Shown here in pieces: positions 9,081-16,795 of a DNA stretch of 64,000 nt. Under the pieces are notes generated by a model. That model had not been told where the DNA came from. It was given only the letters and a program-made list of their open reading frames with translations, and ran no database searches. The translations under genes were made by a program, and so were the position numbers. The DNA is taken from contig CATOTJ020000001.1 of NCBI GenBank assembly GCA_951813525.2, forward strand, positions 1 through 64,000, read 5' to 3'. How positions within the stretch are numbered: the stretch's first letter is position 1; every line of letters begins with the position of its first letter. The stretch comes from Thermohalobaculum sp951813525 (GTDB taxonomy: Bacteria; Pseudomonadota; Alphaproteobacteria; Rhodobacterales; Rhodobacteraceae).

Positions 9081-9911
9081 TCAGTGCGACAGCAAAACCG
9101 GCACATGCGTGCGCGCGACGACATCGCGCGTGACCCCGCCCAGCAACATCTCGGAAAAACGCGAATGCTCGTAGGCCCCCACCACCAACAACCCCGCCCC
9201 GCTATCCGCGCAGGCGTTCAGGATGATGTCCGAAATCGCGATCTTGCCCGGCGGCTGAACAGATAAATCCGCGTGCATGCCGTGCCGGGACAGATAGGTC
9301 ATCACATCGCAGCCCGGCTTGCGGACCGCAGTTTCGTCGCGCCCGATATGCAGCACGGTGATGCGGTCCTTTTCCTCCAACAGATCCATCGCATCGGACA
9401 GCGCCCGTGCCGCCGCGCGGCGCCCATCCCAGGCGACAATGGCATTGGGCGATAGCTGCAATTGCTCGAAACCGCGCGGCGCGACCAGAACCGGCCGCCC
9501 GCTTTGCAGGGCGATCGCGTCCGGGTTCGGCTCGAAATACTGGCTGCCGCTGGCGCCGGACGGCTGACCGACAACAACCAGGTCATAGGTGCGCGCGAAC
9601 TCGGCCAGGATATCATTGGGAAACCCGCGCACCGTCAGAAACTCCGACCGCAGCGCCGGGTCCTCGGCCGCCGCCAACGCCTCGAATTCCGCCTCGACCT
9701 TCTGCTCGATGGCTTGTTCGTTCTCTTCGGCCACCGCGATTGCCGCTGCGGGCAGATAAAATTCCATCTGAAGCTGGGTTGCCGGTACCGTGTGGGCATA
9801 GACCGCCGTCAGATGCGCATCGTGGCGCAGCGCGATGATCGACGCCAGCCGCAGCGCGCGCGCCGCGGTCTCGGTCCCGTTATAGGCAACAAGGATATTG
9901 TTGATCGACAT
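9081..9911 (-). CDS. Tandem universal stress protein (UspA family)
   Basis: A 276-residue protein with two Usp domains (about 3-145 and 150-276). The second ends with the ATP-binding signature VVGAYEHSRFSEMLLGG followed by VPVLLS. The first has VVVGQPSG, a less complete version. Cytoplasmic; such proteins help cells survive growth arrest and oxygen limitation. The ATG at 9911 has AAGGAG seven bases upstream, and the 57 residues of open frame before it do not look like Usp sequence. A perfect FNR box about 60 bases upstream and the neighbouring fnrL gene predict control by oxygen. Confidence 0.9.
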   Translation of the reverse strand: MSINNILVAYNGTETAARALRLASIIALRHDAHLTAVYAHTVPATQLQMEFYLPAAAIAVAEENEQAIEQKVEAEFEALAAAEDPALRSEFLTVRGFPNDILAEFARTYDLVVVGQPSGASGSQYFEPNPDAIALQSGRPVLVAPRGFEQLQLSPNAIVAWDGRRAAARALSDAMDLLEEKDRITVLHIGRDETAVRKPGCDVMTYLSRHGMHADLSVQPPGKIAISDIILNACADSGAGLLVVGAYEHSRFSEMLLGGVTRDVVARTHVPVLLSH

Positions 9912-9969
9912 TGGGGGCTCCTTCCTGTGATGGATGGACCCAACATCGCAGCAGGGCGCGCACTGCGCC

Positions 9970-9983
9970 TTGATCAGGATCAA
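9970..9983 (-). promoter_or_regulatory. FNR-type operator upstream of the usp gene
   Basis: TTGATCAGGATCAA matches the FNR/FnrL consensus TTGAT-N4-ATCAA exactly. It lies between the end of fnrL and the start of the usp gene, centred about 65 bases upstream of the usp ATG, where a class II activator site could sit. The product of the adjacent fnrL gene carries the matching E-x2-S-R recognition helix. Confidence 0.8.
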
Positions 9984-10008
9984 TTCGCTCCGGCGGCGCG
10001 CCGCCGCG

Positions 10009-10776
10009 TCAGGACAGGGCGTGGAACTGCTCGTCGCCCTGATCCAGACCGGCAGCGGATTGCAGGCGGGCAAGATCGGCAATGCGCACCGATCGGCGGT
10101 CGGGTAAATCGATCACACCGTCTTTGCGCAGGGCCGTGAACTGCCGGCTGACCGTTTCGATGGTCAGCCCAAGATATTCGGCAATGGCTTCGCGGGTCAG
10201 GGGCAGGGCCAGAACCTGACCGCTTTGCGCCGTCATCTTGTCCAGATTGGCCTGCCGGATCGTCAGGATCATCAAAAACGATGCCAGCCGCTCGCGCGCC
10301 GTTTTGCGCCCCAGCAACAGCATCCAGTCGCGGGCCGCATCCAACTCGTCCAGCGTCAACTCCAGCAGCCGCCGCTCCAGCGACGGGCTATCGCCCAGGA
10401 TCTGCTCGAACTGCGAGCGGTGAAACAGGCACATCCTGACGTCGGTGACAGCGCTCGCTTCGAACGGCACGGTGCGCCGCAACGGCCGTCCGATGAAATC
10501 GGACGCAAACATCAGCCCGACCATTTGCCGCCGCCCGTCTTCCAGCGTTCGGTTCAGCGCAACGACACCGGTGACGACCGAGCCAAGCGACCGCGTCACC
10601 TCGCCCTCTGCTGCAATAACCTGACCGGCATCGTAGTTGCGATAAAACTTGGCCGATTCCAGCTTTTGCAACTCGGCTGGCGACGAATAGCTGCACACCG
10701 CGCGGTGCCGGATCGGGCAGCCCGCGCATTTGTCGATCGCGCCACTCAGATCGGGAACGGGGCCAAGCTGTACCAT
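10009..10776 (-). CDS. fnrL: FnrL-type oxygen-sensing Crp/Fnr regulator
   Basis: A 255-residue transcription factor: N-terminal cysteine cluster, cAMP-binding-like sensor domain (about 30-150), long dimer helix, and C-terminal Crp-type winged helix (about 175-245). C17-x2-C20-x7-C28 plus C116 are offset by exactly three from the four [4Fe-4S] ligands of Rhodobacter FnrL as I recall them (14, 17, 25, 113). The recognition helix LTIETVSRQF has the Glu, Ser and Arg that read TTGAT half-sites. Under low oxygen the cluster permits dimerisation and DNA binding. The start at 10776 keeps the normal length; an ATG at 10839 would add 21 residues. Neither has a strong ribosome-binding site. Confidence 0.9.
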   Translation of the reverse strand: MVQLGPVPDLSGAIDKCAGCPIRHRAVCSYSSPAELQKLESAKFYRNYDAGQVIAAEGEVTRSLGSVVTGVVALNRTLEDGRRQMVGLMFASDFIGRPLRRTVPFEASAVTDVRMCLFHRSQFEQILGDSPSLERRLLELTLDELDAARDWMLLLGRKTARERLASFLMILTIRQANLDKMTAQSGQVLALPLTREAIAEYLGLTIETVSRQFTALRKDGVIDLPDRRSVRIADLARLQSAAGLDQGDEQFHALS

Positions 10777-10880
10777 GGCACCAGAATAGAAGCGTTGCCG
10801 CGGCACTAGCAATGATTTGTCCGCAAACCGGGACGCCAATTCGCGCGGCCGTCAGGTGCCGGGCCTGCGGCTGCACGGTA

Positions 10881-10918
10881 ATCCCCTCAGTTATCCCCCG
10901 TCATCCCCTCAGTTATCC
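10881..10918. repeat. Short direct repeat upstream of the crotonase gene
   Basis: ATCCCCTCAGTTATCC occurs twice with a 22-base period (10881-10896 and 10903-10918). A decayed third copy follows to about 10933. It lies between the divergent fnrL and crotonase genes. No function is evident. Confidence 0.6.
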
Positions 10919-10989
10919 GCTCAGCTATTCCCTCTGTCATCGCGCGCAGCTCATGATAATCTGCGCTCGTTCAGTATTCGGGGGCGCCT

Positions 10990-11778
10990 ATGGACCATGT
11001 CAGCATCGAACGTCAGGGACGCATTGCGATTGTGCGTTTCGACCGCGGCATCGCCGCCAACCCGCTTTCATACGCCGCGATGCGCGAACTGACGGCGGCG
11101 GCGCGCAGTTTTGACGACGACGCCCACACATCCGCTGTGGTCCTGACCGGGCGCGCCGACAATTTTTCGATGGGCGCCGATCTCAAAGACCCGGAAAACC
11201 GGACCCTGCGCGACGCGCCGCTCGCCCAGCGCCGTCTCGCATCGATGACCGGCGCACGCCTTTGCCGGGCGTGGGAGGAGATCCAGCCCCTGACCATCTC
11301 GGCGATCGAGGGATGGTGCGTCGGCGGCGGCGTCGCTTTGACGGTCGCGACCGATCTGCGCGTGATCGGTGCGCGCGGCGGAATGTATGTGCCCGAGATC
11401 GAGCGCGGCATGAACATGAGCTGGGGATCGGTACCCCGGATCACCAATCTGGTCGGCCCCGCCCGCGCCAAACGGATCGTCGTCCTGGCCGAAAAGGTCA
11501 TGGCCGACCGGGCCGTGCATTGGGGACTGGCGGACGAGGTCGTCGCCGATGGCACGGCGTTGGACGCGGCCCTGGAAATGGCCGGGCGCGCCGCGGCCCT
11601 GCCGCCTGTCGCCGTTCGCATGTGCAAGCAGGATATCAACGCCTATGCCAATGCACTGGCCCCTGTCGCGGCGCATTCCGATTTCGACCAATACGCGCTG
11701 GCGCAATCGGGCGATGATTTTCTCGAAGGGGTCGAGGCGTTCCTGGAAAAGCGGCCGCCCAATTACACGGGTGGCTAG
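10990..11778 (+). CDS. Enoyl-CoA hydratase/isomerase (crotonase) family protein
   Basis: A 262-residue crotonase-fold enzyme acting on an acyl-CoA thioester. The two oxyanion-hole stretches are NFSMGADL (about 57-64) and WCVGGGVAL (about 110-118). The PEIERGMNMSWGS region (about 137-149) carries Glu at a position used by hydratases. A further acidic segment and the C-terminal helices (DDFLEGVEAFLEKR) are standard. It stands alone, transcribed away from fnrL, so its pathway (fatty acid, aromatic or amino acid breakdown) is open. Confidence 0.88.
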   Translation: MDHVSIERQGRIAIVRFDRGIAANPLSYAAMRELTAAARSFDDDAHTSAVVLTGRADNFSMGADLKDPENRTLRDAPLAQRRLASMTGARLCRAWEEIQPLTISAIEGWCVGGGVALTVATDLRVIGARGGMYVPEIERGMNMSWGSVPRITNLVGPARAKRIVVLAEKVMADRAVHWGLADEVVADGTALDAALEMAGRAAALPPVAVRMCKQDINAYANALAPVAAHSDFDQYALAQSGDDFLEGVEAFLEKRPPNYTGG

Positions 11779-12110
11779 GGCGAAACCCAGACCACCGCCT
11801 TTTCCCGCGTCAAACCAATTGCCGGTCACCCAAAACGGACGGATGTTCTCGGCGCAAGCCGCACCGACCCGTCGCGCCCGGCTTCCAAAAATATGGGTAA
11901 ATTACCCATGAAAATGGCGAAAGGCTGCCGCGGCTGCAAAACACCCGGCCGTTTTCGCCAACCTTCAAGCCGCGGTTTTGCCGGAAACCACGAAATCGGC
12001 GTCCAAGATCCACGCAACAGTCACCCGGATTGCATTAGCGATTCCTTAACGTGACTTTCCTATATCAACACCTTCACACCAATGTTCCTTAACCTTCCGT
12101 GACCTCGGAC
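11779..12110. other. Intergenic stretch with a palindrome
   Basis: About 330 bases without a supportable gene; the short frames on the minus strand lack start sites and protein-like composition. It contains a 17-base palindrome (listed separately). The last 80 bases before the next gene are AT-richer than the surroundings and probably hold its promoter. Confidence 0.4.
11893..11909. promoter_or_regulatory. Palindrome, possible operator
   Basis: ATGGGTAA and TTACCCAT are perfect 8-base arms around one base. It is AT-rich within a GC-rich intergenic stretch, about 200 bases upstream of the next gene and 115 bases after the crotonase stop. It could be a regulator-binding site; no T-run supports a terminator. 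Confidence 0.45.
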
Positions 12111-12563
12111 ATGACAGATCTGACCGCCGCCGCCGAAGCGATCCTCGCTGAAATCGAAACCACCAGCCAGTGGGAGCAGGAGCTACTCACCGATCTGGAA
12201 CGCACGCGGCTGAAACAGCAGGATCTCCGCCGCGCGCTGACATCTGTCCTGCAAACGCTGCCAGCGGCGGCGCGCAACGCGCTGCGCGATCGCGTCTCAC
12301 AGTCGGCAAGTCCCAGCATTGCGGCCCACCGGCCATCCGCGAATGCCACCGACAAGGTCGAGGCGTTGCACGCCTATCTGCGCACCGCCGAACCCATCGT
12401 CAGCGTCAAGGCCGTGCAGCACCATCTCAAGTCGCTGGCCCTGGCATCCTACCCGGACGCAGCGGCTATCCTATTGGCACGAAAGGCAAAACAGGGCGTC
12501 GTTGAACGGGTTGCGCGGGGCCGCTACCGTGTCAATTTCGGCCACCCGATGCTCGCGGGATAG
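12111..12563 (+). CDS. Hypothetical protein, coiled coil plus winged-helix-like tail
   Basis: A 150-residue protein. Residues 1-60 are Ala/Glu/Leu/Arg-rich and likely form an amphipathic coil (EIETTSQWEQELLTDLERTR). After a Ser/Ala linker, the C-terminal part (about 90-150: VSVKAVQHHLKSLALASY then ILLARKAKQGVVERVARGRYRV) reads like a winged helix of the kind that ends with a glycine-arginine wing. This suggests a DNA-binding accessory protein, but I do not recognise a family. A GTG 12 bases upstream in frame is an alternative start. Confidence 0.6.
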   Translation: MTDLTAAAEAILAEIETTSQWEQELLTDLERTRLKQQDLRRALTSVLQTLPAAARNALRDRVSQSASPSIAAHRPSANATDKVEALHAYLRTAEPIVSVKAVQHHLKSLALASYPDAAAILLARKAKQGVVERVARGRYRVNFGHPMLAG

Positions 12564-12629
12564 CGCGGACAGAACGGCTTGTGTCCGACCGGCAGGCAGC
12601 CAGACAGCAACGTAGTGCCGGGCGCCGGG

Positions 12630-13490
12630 TCAGGACGCCCCATCCAGAAAAACGGCGCGGATCGCAGCTTTCATCGTCGCAACTGCCGCGTTGTTGCGCC
12701 GGTTGGGCGCCGCAATGACCAGCTTGGACGTCGGCGTCGGCGCAAATCCATAGGACTGATCGGCGATCTTCAGACCCGAATGAGCCGATGAACGGCCCAA
12801 AAGCCCCACGGCGATCCCTGCTTCGACGGCGGCAATCACGCCAGAGACGCTCTGGCTGGAATAGGCGATACGATAGGGTTTGCCGCGCGCTTGCAGCGAA
12901 TTGATCGCGGCATCGCGCCACCAGCAGGCCTGATCGAACAGCGCCACTGGTAATGTTTCGGCCATCGAGAAATCCTGATTTATCGAGGCCATCCAACAGG
13001 TTGGGTCCTCGCTCAGCAATTCTTCCCCGGCGCCGGGCGTCTCGACCTCGTAGATGGCCAGATCAAGTTCGCCCTTGCGCAGCGCCTCGGGAAAGCCCGC
13101 GCTCAAAGCGCAGGTGACATCCAACTCGGCCTGCGGATGCAGCCGCGCGAAGTCGGCAATGATCTTCGTCAGCGTCGCCCGGCCGTAATCGTCGGGAATG
13201 CCCAGCCTGATCTTGCCGGTGACGGGCGCGTTGGAAAGATCGCGCAGCGCGGTATCGAGCCGGGCCGTGACATCCCGCGCCACCGGGATCAGACGGCGCC
13301 CGGCCTCGCTTAGCGCGACGCCGCGCCCATGCCGGACAAAGACCGTCTGACCCAGAACGCTCTCCAACCGTTTGATTTGCAGGCTGGTCGCCGATTGCGA
13401 ACGGTGGATCAGCTCGGCCCCATCGGTCACGCTTCCAGCCTGGGCCACGGCCAAAAACGTCCGTAACAGGTCGCTATCGAGGTTTTCCAT
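12630..13490 (-). CDS. LysR family transcriptional regulator
   Basis: A 286-residue LysR-type regulator: N-terminal helix-turn-helix (residues about 5-62, LRTFLAVAQAGSVTDGAELIHRSQSATSLQIKRLE) and a periplasmic-binding-protein-like effector domain (about 88-285, KIRLGIPDDYGRATL). The ATG at 13490 is taken; the frame extends only to a TTG four codons upstream. It is divergent from the ArsP-like permease with 86 bases between the start codons, so it probably controls that gene and itself. The inducer is unknown. Confidence 0.9.
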   Translation of the reverse strand: MENLDSDLLRTFLAVAQAGSVTDGAELIHRSQSATSLQIKRLESVLGQTVFVRHGRGVALSEAGRRLIPVARDVTARLDTALRDLSNAPVTGKIRLGIPDDYGRATLTKIIADFARLHPQAELDVTCALSAGFPEALRKGELDLAIYEVETPGAGEELLSEDPTCWMASINQDFSMAETLPVALFDQACWWRDAAINSLQARGKPYRIAYSSQSVSGVIAAVEAGIAVGLLGRSSAHSGLKIADQSYGFAPTPTSKLVIAAPNRRNNAAVATMKAAIRAVFLDGAS

Positions 13491-13513
13491 TCGAAATTCC
13501 AATGCCAGATATT

Positions 13514-13528
13514 GAAACTATTCGTTTC
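13514..13528. promoter_or_regulatory. Inverted repeat in the LysR-permease intergenic region
   Basis: GAAAC-TATTC-GTTTC forms a short perfect dyad midway between the divergent LysR and permease genes, the expected place for a LysR-type binding site. AT-rich bases follow towards the permease. Confidence 0.5.
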
Positions 13529-13576
13529 ATATATGTAATTCCGCGCGCTACCTAGCAAGGCCAAAGGAGAGTCCTG

Positions 13577-14599
13577 ATGGCCGAGCAAACCGTTGCACGA
13601 ACCCGGGCAAACAGACGGGCCGTTTTCTACGGGGGTATCATCGCCGCATTCGGGCTGTGCGCCATCGCTTGGCCGGACCACGTCCAGAATGCAGCGATCT
13701 TTGTCCTCTGGGGGCTGGTCGTGATCGCCCCCATCGTCATTCCCGGCATTGTCCTCGCCGCCTGGATCATCGCCAGCGGCGCGGATTCGCGCATCGCCGG
13801 TGCTTTTGAAGGAAGGACCTTTCAAACCGTCTCGGCGGCATCTCTGATTGGTGCAGTCACACCTGTCTGCGGCGTGACCGTCCTGCCGATGATGGCAGGC
13901 CTGCTGGCCGCCCGGGTGCCCCTGGCGCCGATCATGGCGTTCTGGCTGTCCTCGCCCATCACAGATCCGGCGATGCTGGCGACCACCGCGGCAACGCTGG
14001 GTCTGCCGTTCGCCATCGGAAAAACCGTTGCTGCGTTTGGACTTGGCCTTTTTGGCGGCCTGGTGACGTCCCTGTTTGCGGCACGGCCCTGGGCGCAATC
14101 CGCATTGCGTGACAACGCCCTGGCGCGCCAATTGACGGCGGCCCGCTGCGGCGATGATCAGGAATTCGAGCCCTGGATTTGGAAATCGCAACAGCGCTGC
14201 CGGTCCTTCGCAACACAATTCCTGGCAACGACGCGGCTTATTCTGGTCTGCTTGATCCCGGCCTTCACGGCAGAATATGCGCTGAACGCCCTGCTGACCC
14301 CCGATGCGCTGGCGTCCTATGTCGGCGAGGATCAGTGGTGGGCCATCCCTGCCGCCGTATTTGTCGGCGCCCCGGCCTATATCGACGGGTACGCGGCGCT
14401 TCCGCTGACCCGCGGCCTGATCGACGGCGGCATGTCCCACGGCGCAGCGATGGCGTTTCTTGTCTCGGGCGGTGTTGTCAGCATCTGGGGCGCCATGGCA
14501 ATCGCGCCTGTATTGAAGCTGAAACCCTTCCTGCTCTATCTCGCGCTGGCCATCCTCGGCTCGCTCGCCGCCGGATATGTGTTTCAGTGGGTGGTCTGA
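13577..14599 (+). CDS. Predicted permease, ArsP_1/UPF0718 type
   Basis: A 340-residue membrane protein with about eight to nine hydrophobic helices in two halves. The features of the ArsP-like permease family are visible: a conserved patch AVTPVCGVTVLPMMAGLLAA near residue 95, SSPITDPAM near 133, and a repeat-like AFLVSGGVVSIWGAMAI near the C-terminus. Some members export organoarsenicals, others are uncharacterised. The central loop (about 175-205) is polar and contains two Cys. AAAGGAG is eight bases upstream of the ATG. It is transcribed away from a LysR regulator that probably controls it; no arsenic genes are nearby. Confidence 0.8.
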   Translation: MAEQTVARTRANRRAVFYGGIIAAFGLCAIAWPDHVQNAAIFVLWGLVVIAPIVIPGIVLAAWIIASGADSRIAGAFEGRTFQTVSAASLIGAVTPVCGVTVLPMMAGLLAARVPLAPIMAFWLSSPITDPAMLATTAATLGLPFAIGKTVAAFGLGLFGGLVTSLFAARPWAQSALRDNALARQLTAARCGDDQEFEPWIWKSQQRCRSFATQFLATTRLILVCLIPAFTAEYALNALLTPDALASYVGEDQWWAIPAAVFVGAPAYIDGYAALPLTRGLIDGGMSHGAAMAFLVSGGVVSIWGAMAIAPVLKLKPFLLYLALAILGSLAAGYVFQWVV

Positions 14600-14711
14600 A
14601 CACGCTTCTCGCGATTTCGAAGGTTGGTTCGCCGGGCCGCGTTCCGCCTCGGCATTGCCCGGACCGCGCGCGATCCTTGAAGTATTGCTGGAAATCCGGC
14701 AGATCTGCCGG

Positions 14712-15542
14712 ATGGGCAATAGGCTTCAAAATGAACCGTCGGCGCGGGCGAGAATCGGGTTGGCAGCAGAGATGCCAGCCGCGCCCCAGCCTGACGCCGC
14801 AGACACGCGCAAAGGGGTGAAATCGGTCGAGATCGCCTTTCAAATTGTCTCGGTTCTGGAAGCGGCCGACCAACCGATTGGCGTCGGGGAAATCGCGTCG
14901 CTGGCCGGCATGCAGCCGTCGAGGATACATCACTATCTGGTATCGCTCACACGGGCGGGCATGGCCGTTCAGGGCAAGGATGGCCGCTACGGTCTTGGCC
15001 CCTACGCCATGCAGGTCGGGCTGTCCGCAATGCGCCGTCTCGATTATCTCGACCATTGCGCCGCGGCTGCGCGCCGGTTTTGCGATGCGACCGGCGAGGC
15101 GACCTTTGTTGCAGTCTGGGGAACATACGGGCCGACGATTGTCAGATATTTCGAAGGCCGCCAACCGGTGACGGTCGAGGCCCGCGAGGGTCTTGTTCTG
15201 CCGGTTGTCCGGTCGGCCACAGGACGCGTCTATTTGACATGGGGGGGCGATGCGCGGATCCGAAATGTGCTGGACCGGGAACAAATCGACCCGGCGGAAA
15301 TCGAACAGATCCGCGCTGCCACGCGCGACCAATCGATTGGCCATGTTTCGGGCGACTTGCTGCCACGGATCGCGTCGCTCAGCGCGCCGATCTTCAATCA
15401 TCGTGAACAATTGGTCGCCGCGCTGACCACATTGGGTTGGCGCGGCGAGATTGACGATGCGGTTTCCGGCGGTCTGGCCAATACTCTGAAGGCCGAGGCC
15501 ATAGCCCTTTCGACGGAATTCGGCTTTAGAGAGCAGCCGTGA
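14712..15542 (+). CDS. IclR family transcriptional regulator
   Basis: A regulator of about 276 residues: N-terminal winged helix (about 37-95, KSVEIAFQIVSVLEAADQPIGVGEIASLAGM) and a C-terminal GAF-like effector domain (about 110-270). The start is uncertain: ATG 14712 or ATG 14772, neither with a strong ribosome-binding site; the open frame continues upstream over the end of the permease gene. It ends convergently to a TRAP binding-protein gene, and the pair is separated by a strong hairpin. IclR regulators usually control catabolic genes and the TRAP and P450 genes next door are possible targets. Confidence 0.87.
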   Translation: MGNRLQNEPSARARIGLAAEMPAAPQPDAADTRKGVKSVEIAFQIVSVLEAADQPIGVGEIASLAGMQPSRIHHYLVSLTRAGMAVQGKDGRYGLGPYAMQVGLSAMRRLDYLDHCAAAARRFCDATGEATFVAVWGTYGPTIVRYFEGRQPVTVEAREGLVLPVVRSATGRVYLTWGGDARIRNVLDREQIDPAEIEQIRAATRDQSIGHVSGDLLPRIASLSAPIFNHREQLVAALTTLGWRGEIDDAVSGGLANTLKAEAIALSTEFGFREQP

Positions 15543-15620
15543 TGCCGGTCCCCGGAGCGTTTTCCTGCCTGACCGAGCCTGTCAGGCACCGCGACCAGGC
15601 AACCCGATAAGGCGCGAAGC

Positions 15621-15647
15621 GACCGGCCTGAAGTCAACAGGCCGGTC
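15621..15647. terminator. Bidirectional terminator hairpin
   Basis: GACCGGCCTG and CAGGCCGGTC form a perfect 10-bp stem with a 7-base loop, placed between the convergent IclR and TRAP binding-protein genes. TTA follows on the plus side; there is no long T-run. Confidence 0.75.
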
Positions 15648-15653
15648 TTAGGT

Positions 15654-16667
15654 CTAGTTCTTCGCCATCTCGGCCTTGATCATGGCATGGGCCGCAGCCG
15701 TATCGATCCCAAGCGCGCCGATTTCGGCCAGGACCTCTGCAACGATCTTCTCCGAGATGACCTTATAGGCGGCGACATCCTCGGGCGATGCGGAATTGAT
15801 CGAATTATCGCCCGCTGCACCGGTGGCGTCCCGGCCCTTGGCGTCAATGTCATCCCAGGCTTTTCCCGCCATGCGGCTAACTGGTTCGCCGAAAACCTTT
15901 TCTTGCAACGCCTTTTGAATATCTGCGGGCAGATTGTCGAAGGTCTCTTGGCTCATCAGAAATGCGAACGAGCCTCGATAGAGCCCGCCCGGCATCTCGT
16001 AGACGTTCTTCGCCACTTCCGTCAGTTTGAACCCGGCGCGGCTTTCGAATGGCATCACGACGCCGTCAGCGGCGTTCGAGGCCAGCGTCTCGTAGACCTT
16101 CGGCGCAGGTACTTTGATGCCGGTCGCGCCCAGCGCCTTGGCGACCTCTGACCCAACCCCGCCTGGCACGCGAACTTTCATCCCATCGATATCACCCAAT
16201 GACAGCACGGCTGTGTTTGAATGCAACTGTGCCGGACCATGAGTATGAACCCCGAAAACAATAACCCCGCGATGCTCGTTCGCGGCGGCCAGATACTTGT
16301 CGAAAACCCGCCAATAGGCGACCGAAGCCGCCTCGGCATTCCCCTCATATCCGGGCAGTTCGATCAGCTTGGTCGCCTTGAAGCGCCCGGCTTGATAGCC
16401 GTGAAAGATGAACGTCATATCCGCAGCGCCGTCCAGAACCAGATCCATCTGACCCGGTGGCGGCGCCAGACGGTACTTGATTTCGGCTGTTACCCGCCCG
16501 TCGGTCGCGTCCTCGATCATCTTGATGATGTTGGGCCACATCTGCGCGTTCACGCCGTGGCTGGGCGGCGCCCAGGTCGAGATGGTCAGCTTGAACTCTG
16601 CGGCAAAGGCCGCTGTGCTGATCGCTGCCGCTACAGCGGATGCGGCAAGTGTTTTTAGAAAATTCAT
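15654..16667 (-). CDS. TRAP transporter substrate-binding protein, DctP type
   Basis: A 337-residue periplasmic protein. The signal peptide is clear (MNFLKTLAASAVAAAISTAA, cleavage near residue 23 after AFA). The mature part has the DctP-family layout: FKLTISTWAPPSHGVN at the N-terminus, KVRVPGG near 165 and the long helix region near 210-240. The Arg in VRVPGG is the usual carboxylate anchor, so an organic acid ligand is likely. The membrane subunits DctQ and DctM are not adjacent, so the receptor is an orphan or works with a transporter elsewhere. It is divergent from a cytochrome P450 gene. Confidence 0.9.
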   Translation of the reverse strand: MNFLKTLAASAVAAAISTAAFAAEFKLTISTWAPPSHGVNAQMWPNIIKMIEDATDGRVTAEIKYRLAPPPGQMDLVLDGAADMTFIFHGYQAGRFKATKLIELPGYEGNAEAASVAYWRVFDKYLAAANEHRGVIVFGVHTHGPAQLHSNTAVLSLGDIDGMKVRVPGGVGSEVAKALGATGIKVPAPKVYETLASNAADGVVMPFESRAGFKLTEVAKNVYEMPGGLYRGSFAFLMSQETFDNLPADIQKALQEKVFGEPVSRMAGKAWDDIDAKGRDATGAAGDNSINSASPEDVAAYKVISEKIVAEVLAEIGALGIDTAAAHAMIKAEMAKN

Positions 16668-16722
16668 GATGCCCTCTCTTCGCGTTCAAGGCGCGATCGG
16701 CAACCCCGACCCGCCCTGCGTA

Positions 16723-16737
16723 TTTACTTTTGGTAAA
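16723..16737. promoter_or_regulatory. Dyad between the TRAP receptor and P450 genes
   Basis: TTTAC-TTTTG-GTAAA is a short dyad in the 128-base divergent intergenic region. A near-identical element (TTTACGTTTTGGTAA) occurs upstream of the receiver gene at 18104, so the two promoters may share a regulator. Confidence 0.45.
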
Positions 16738-16795
16738 CGACCTTACTAATGTTGGCTTGAATGAGCAAGTTGTGCCGAACGCGCGGATCACGAAT

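Noticed and set aside
13427..14719. A 430-residue open frame on the minus strand over the permease
   Set aside because: High Arg/Gly/Asp composition, and it covers the permease whose helices are clear; it is a GC-bias shadow.
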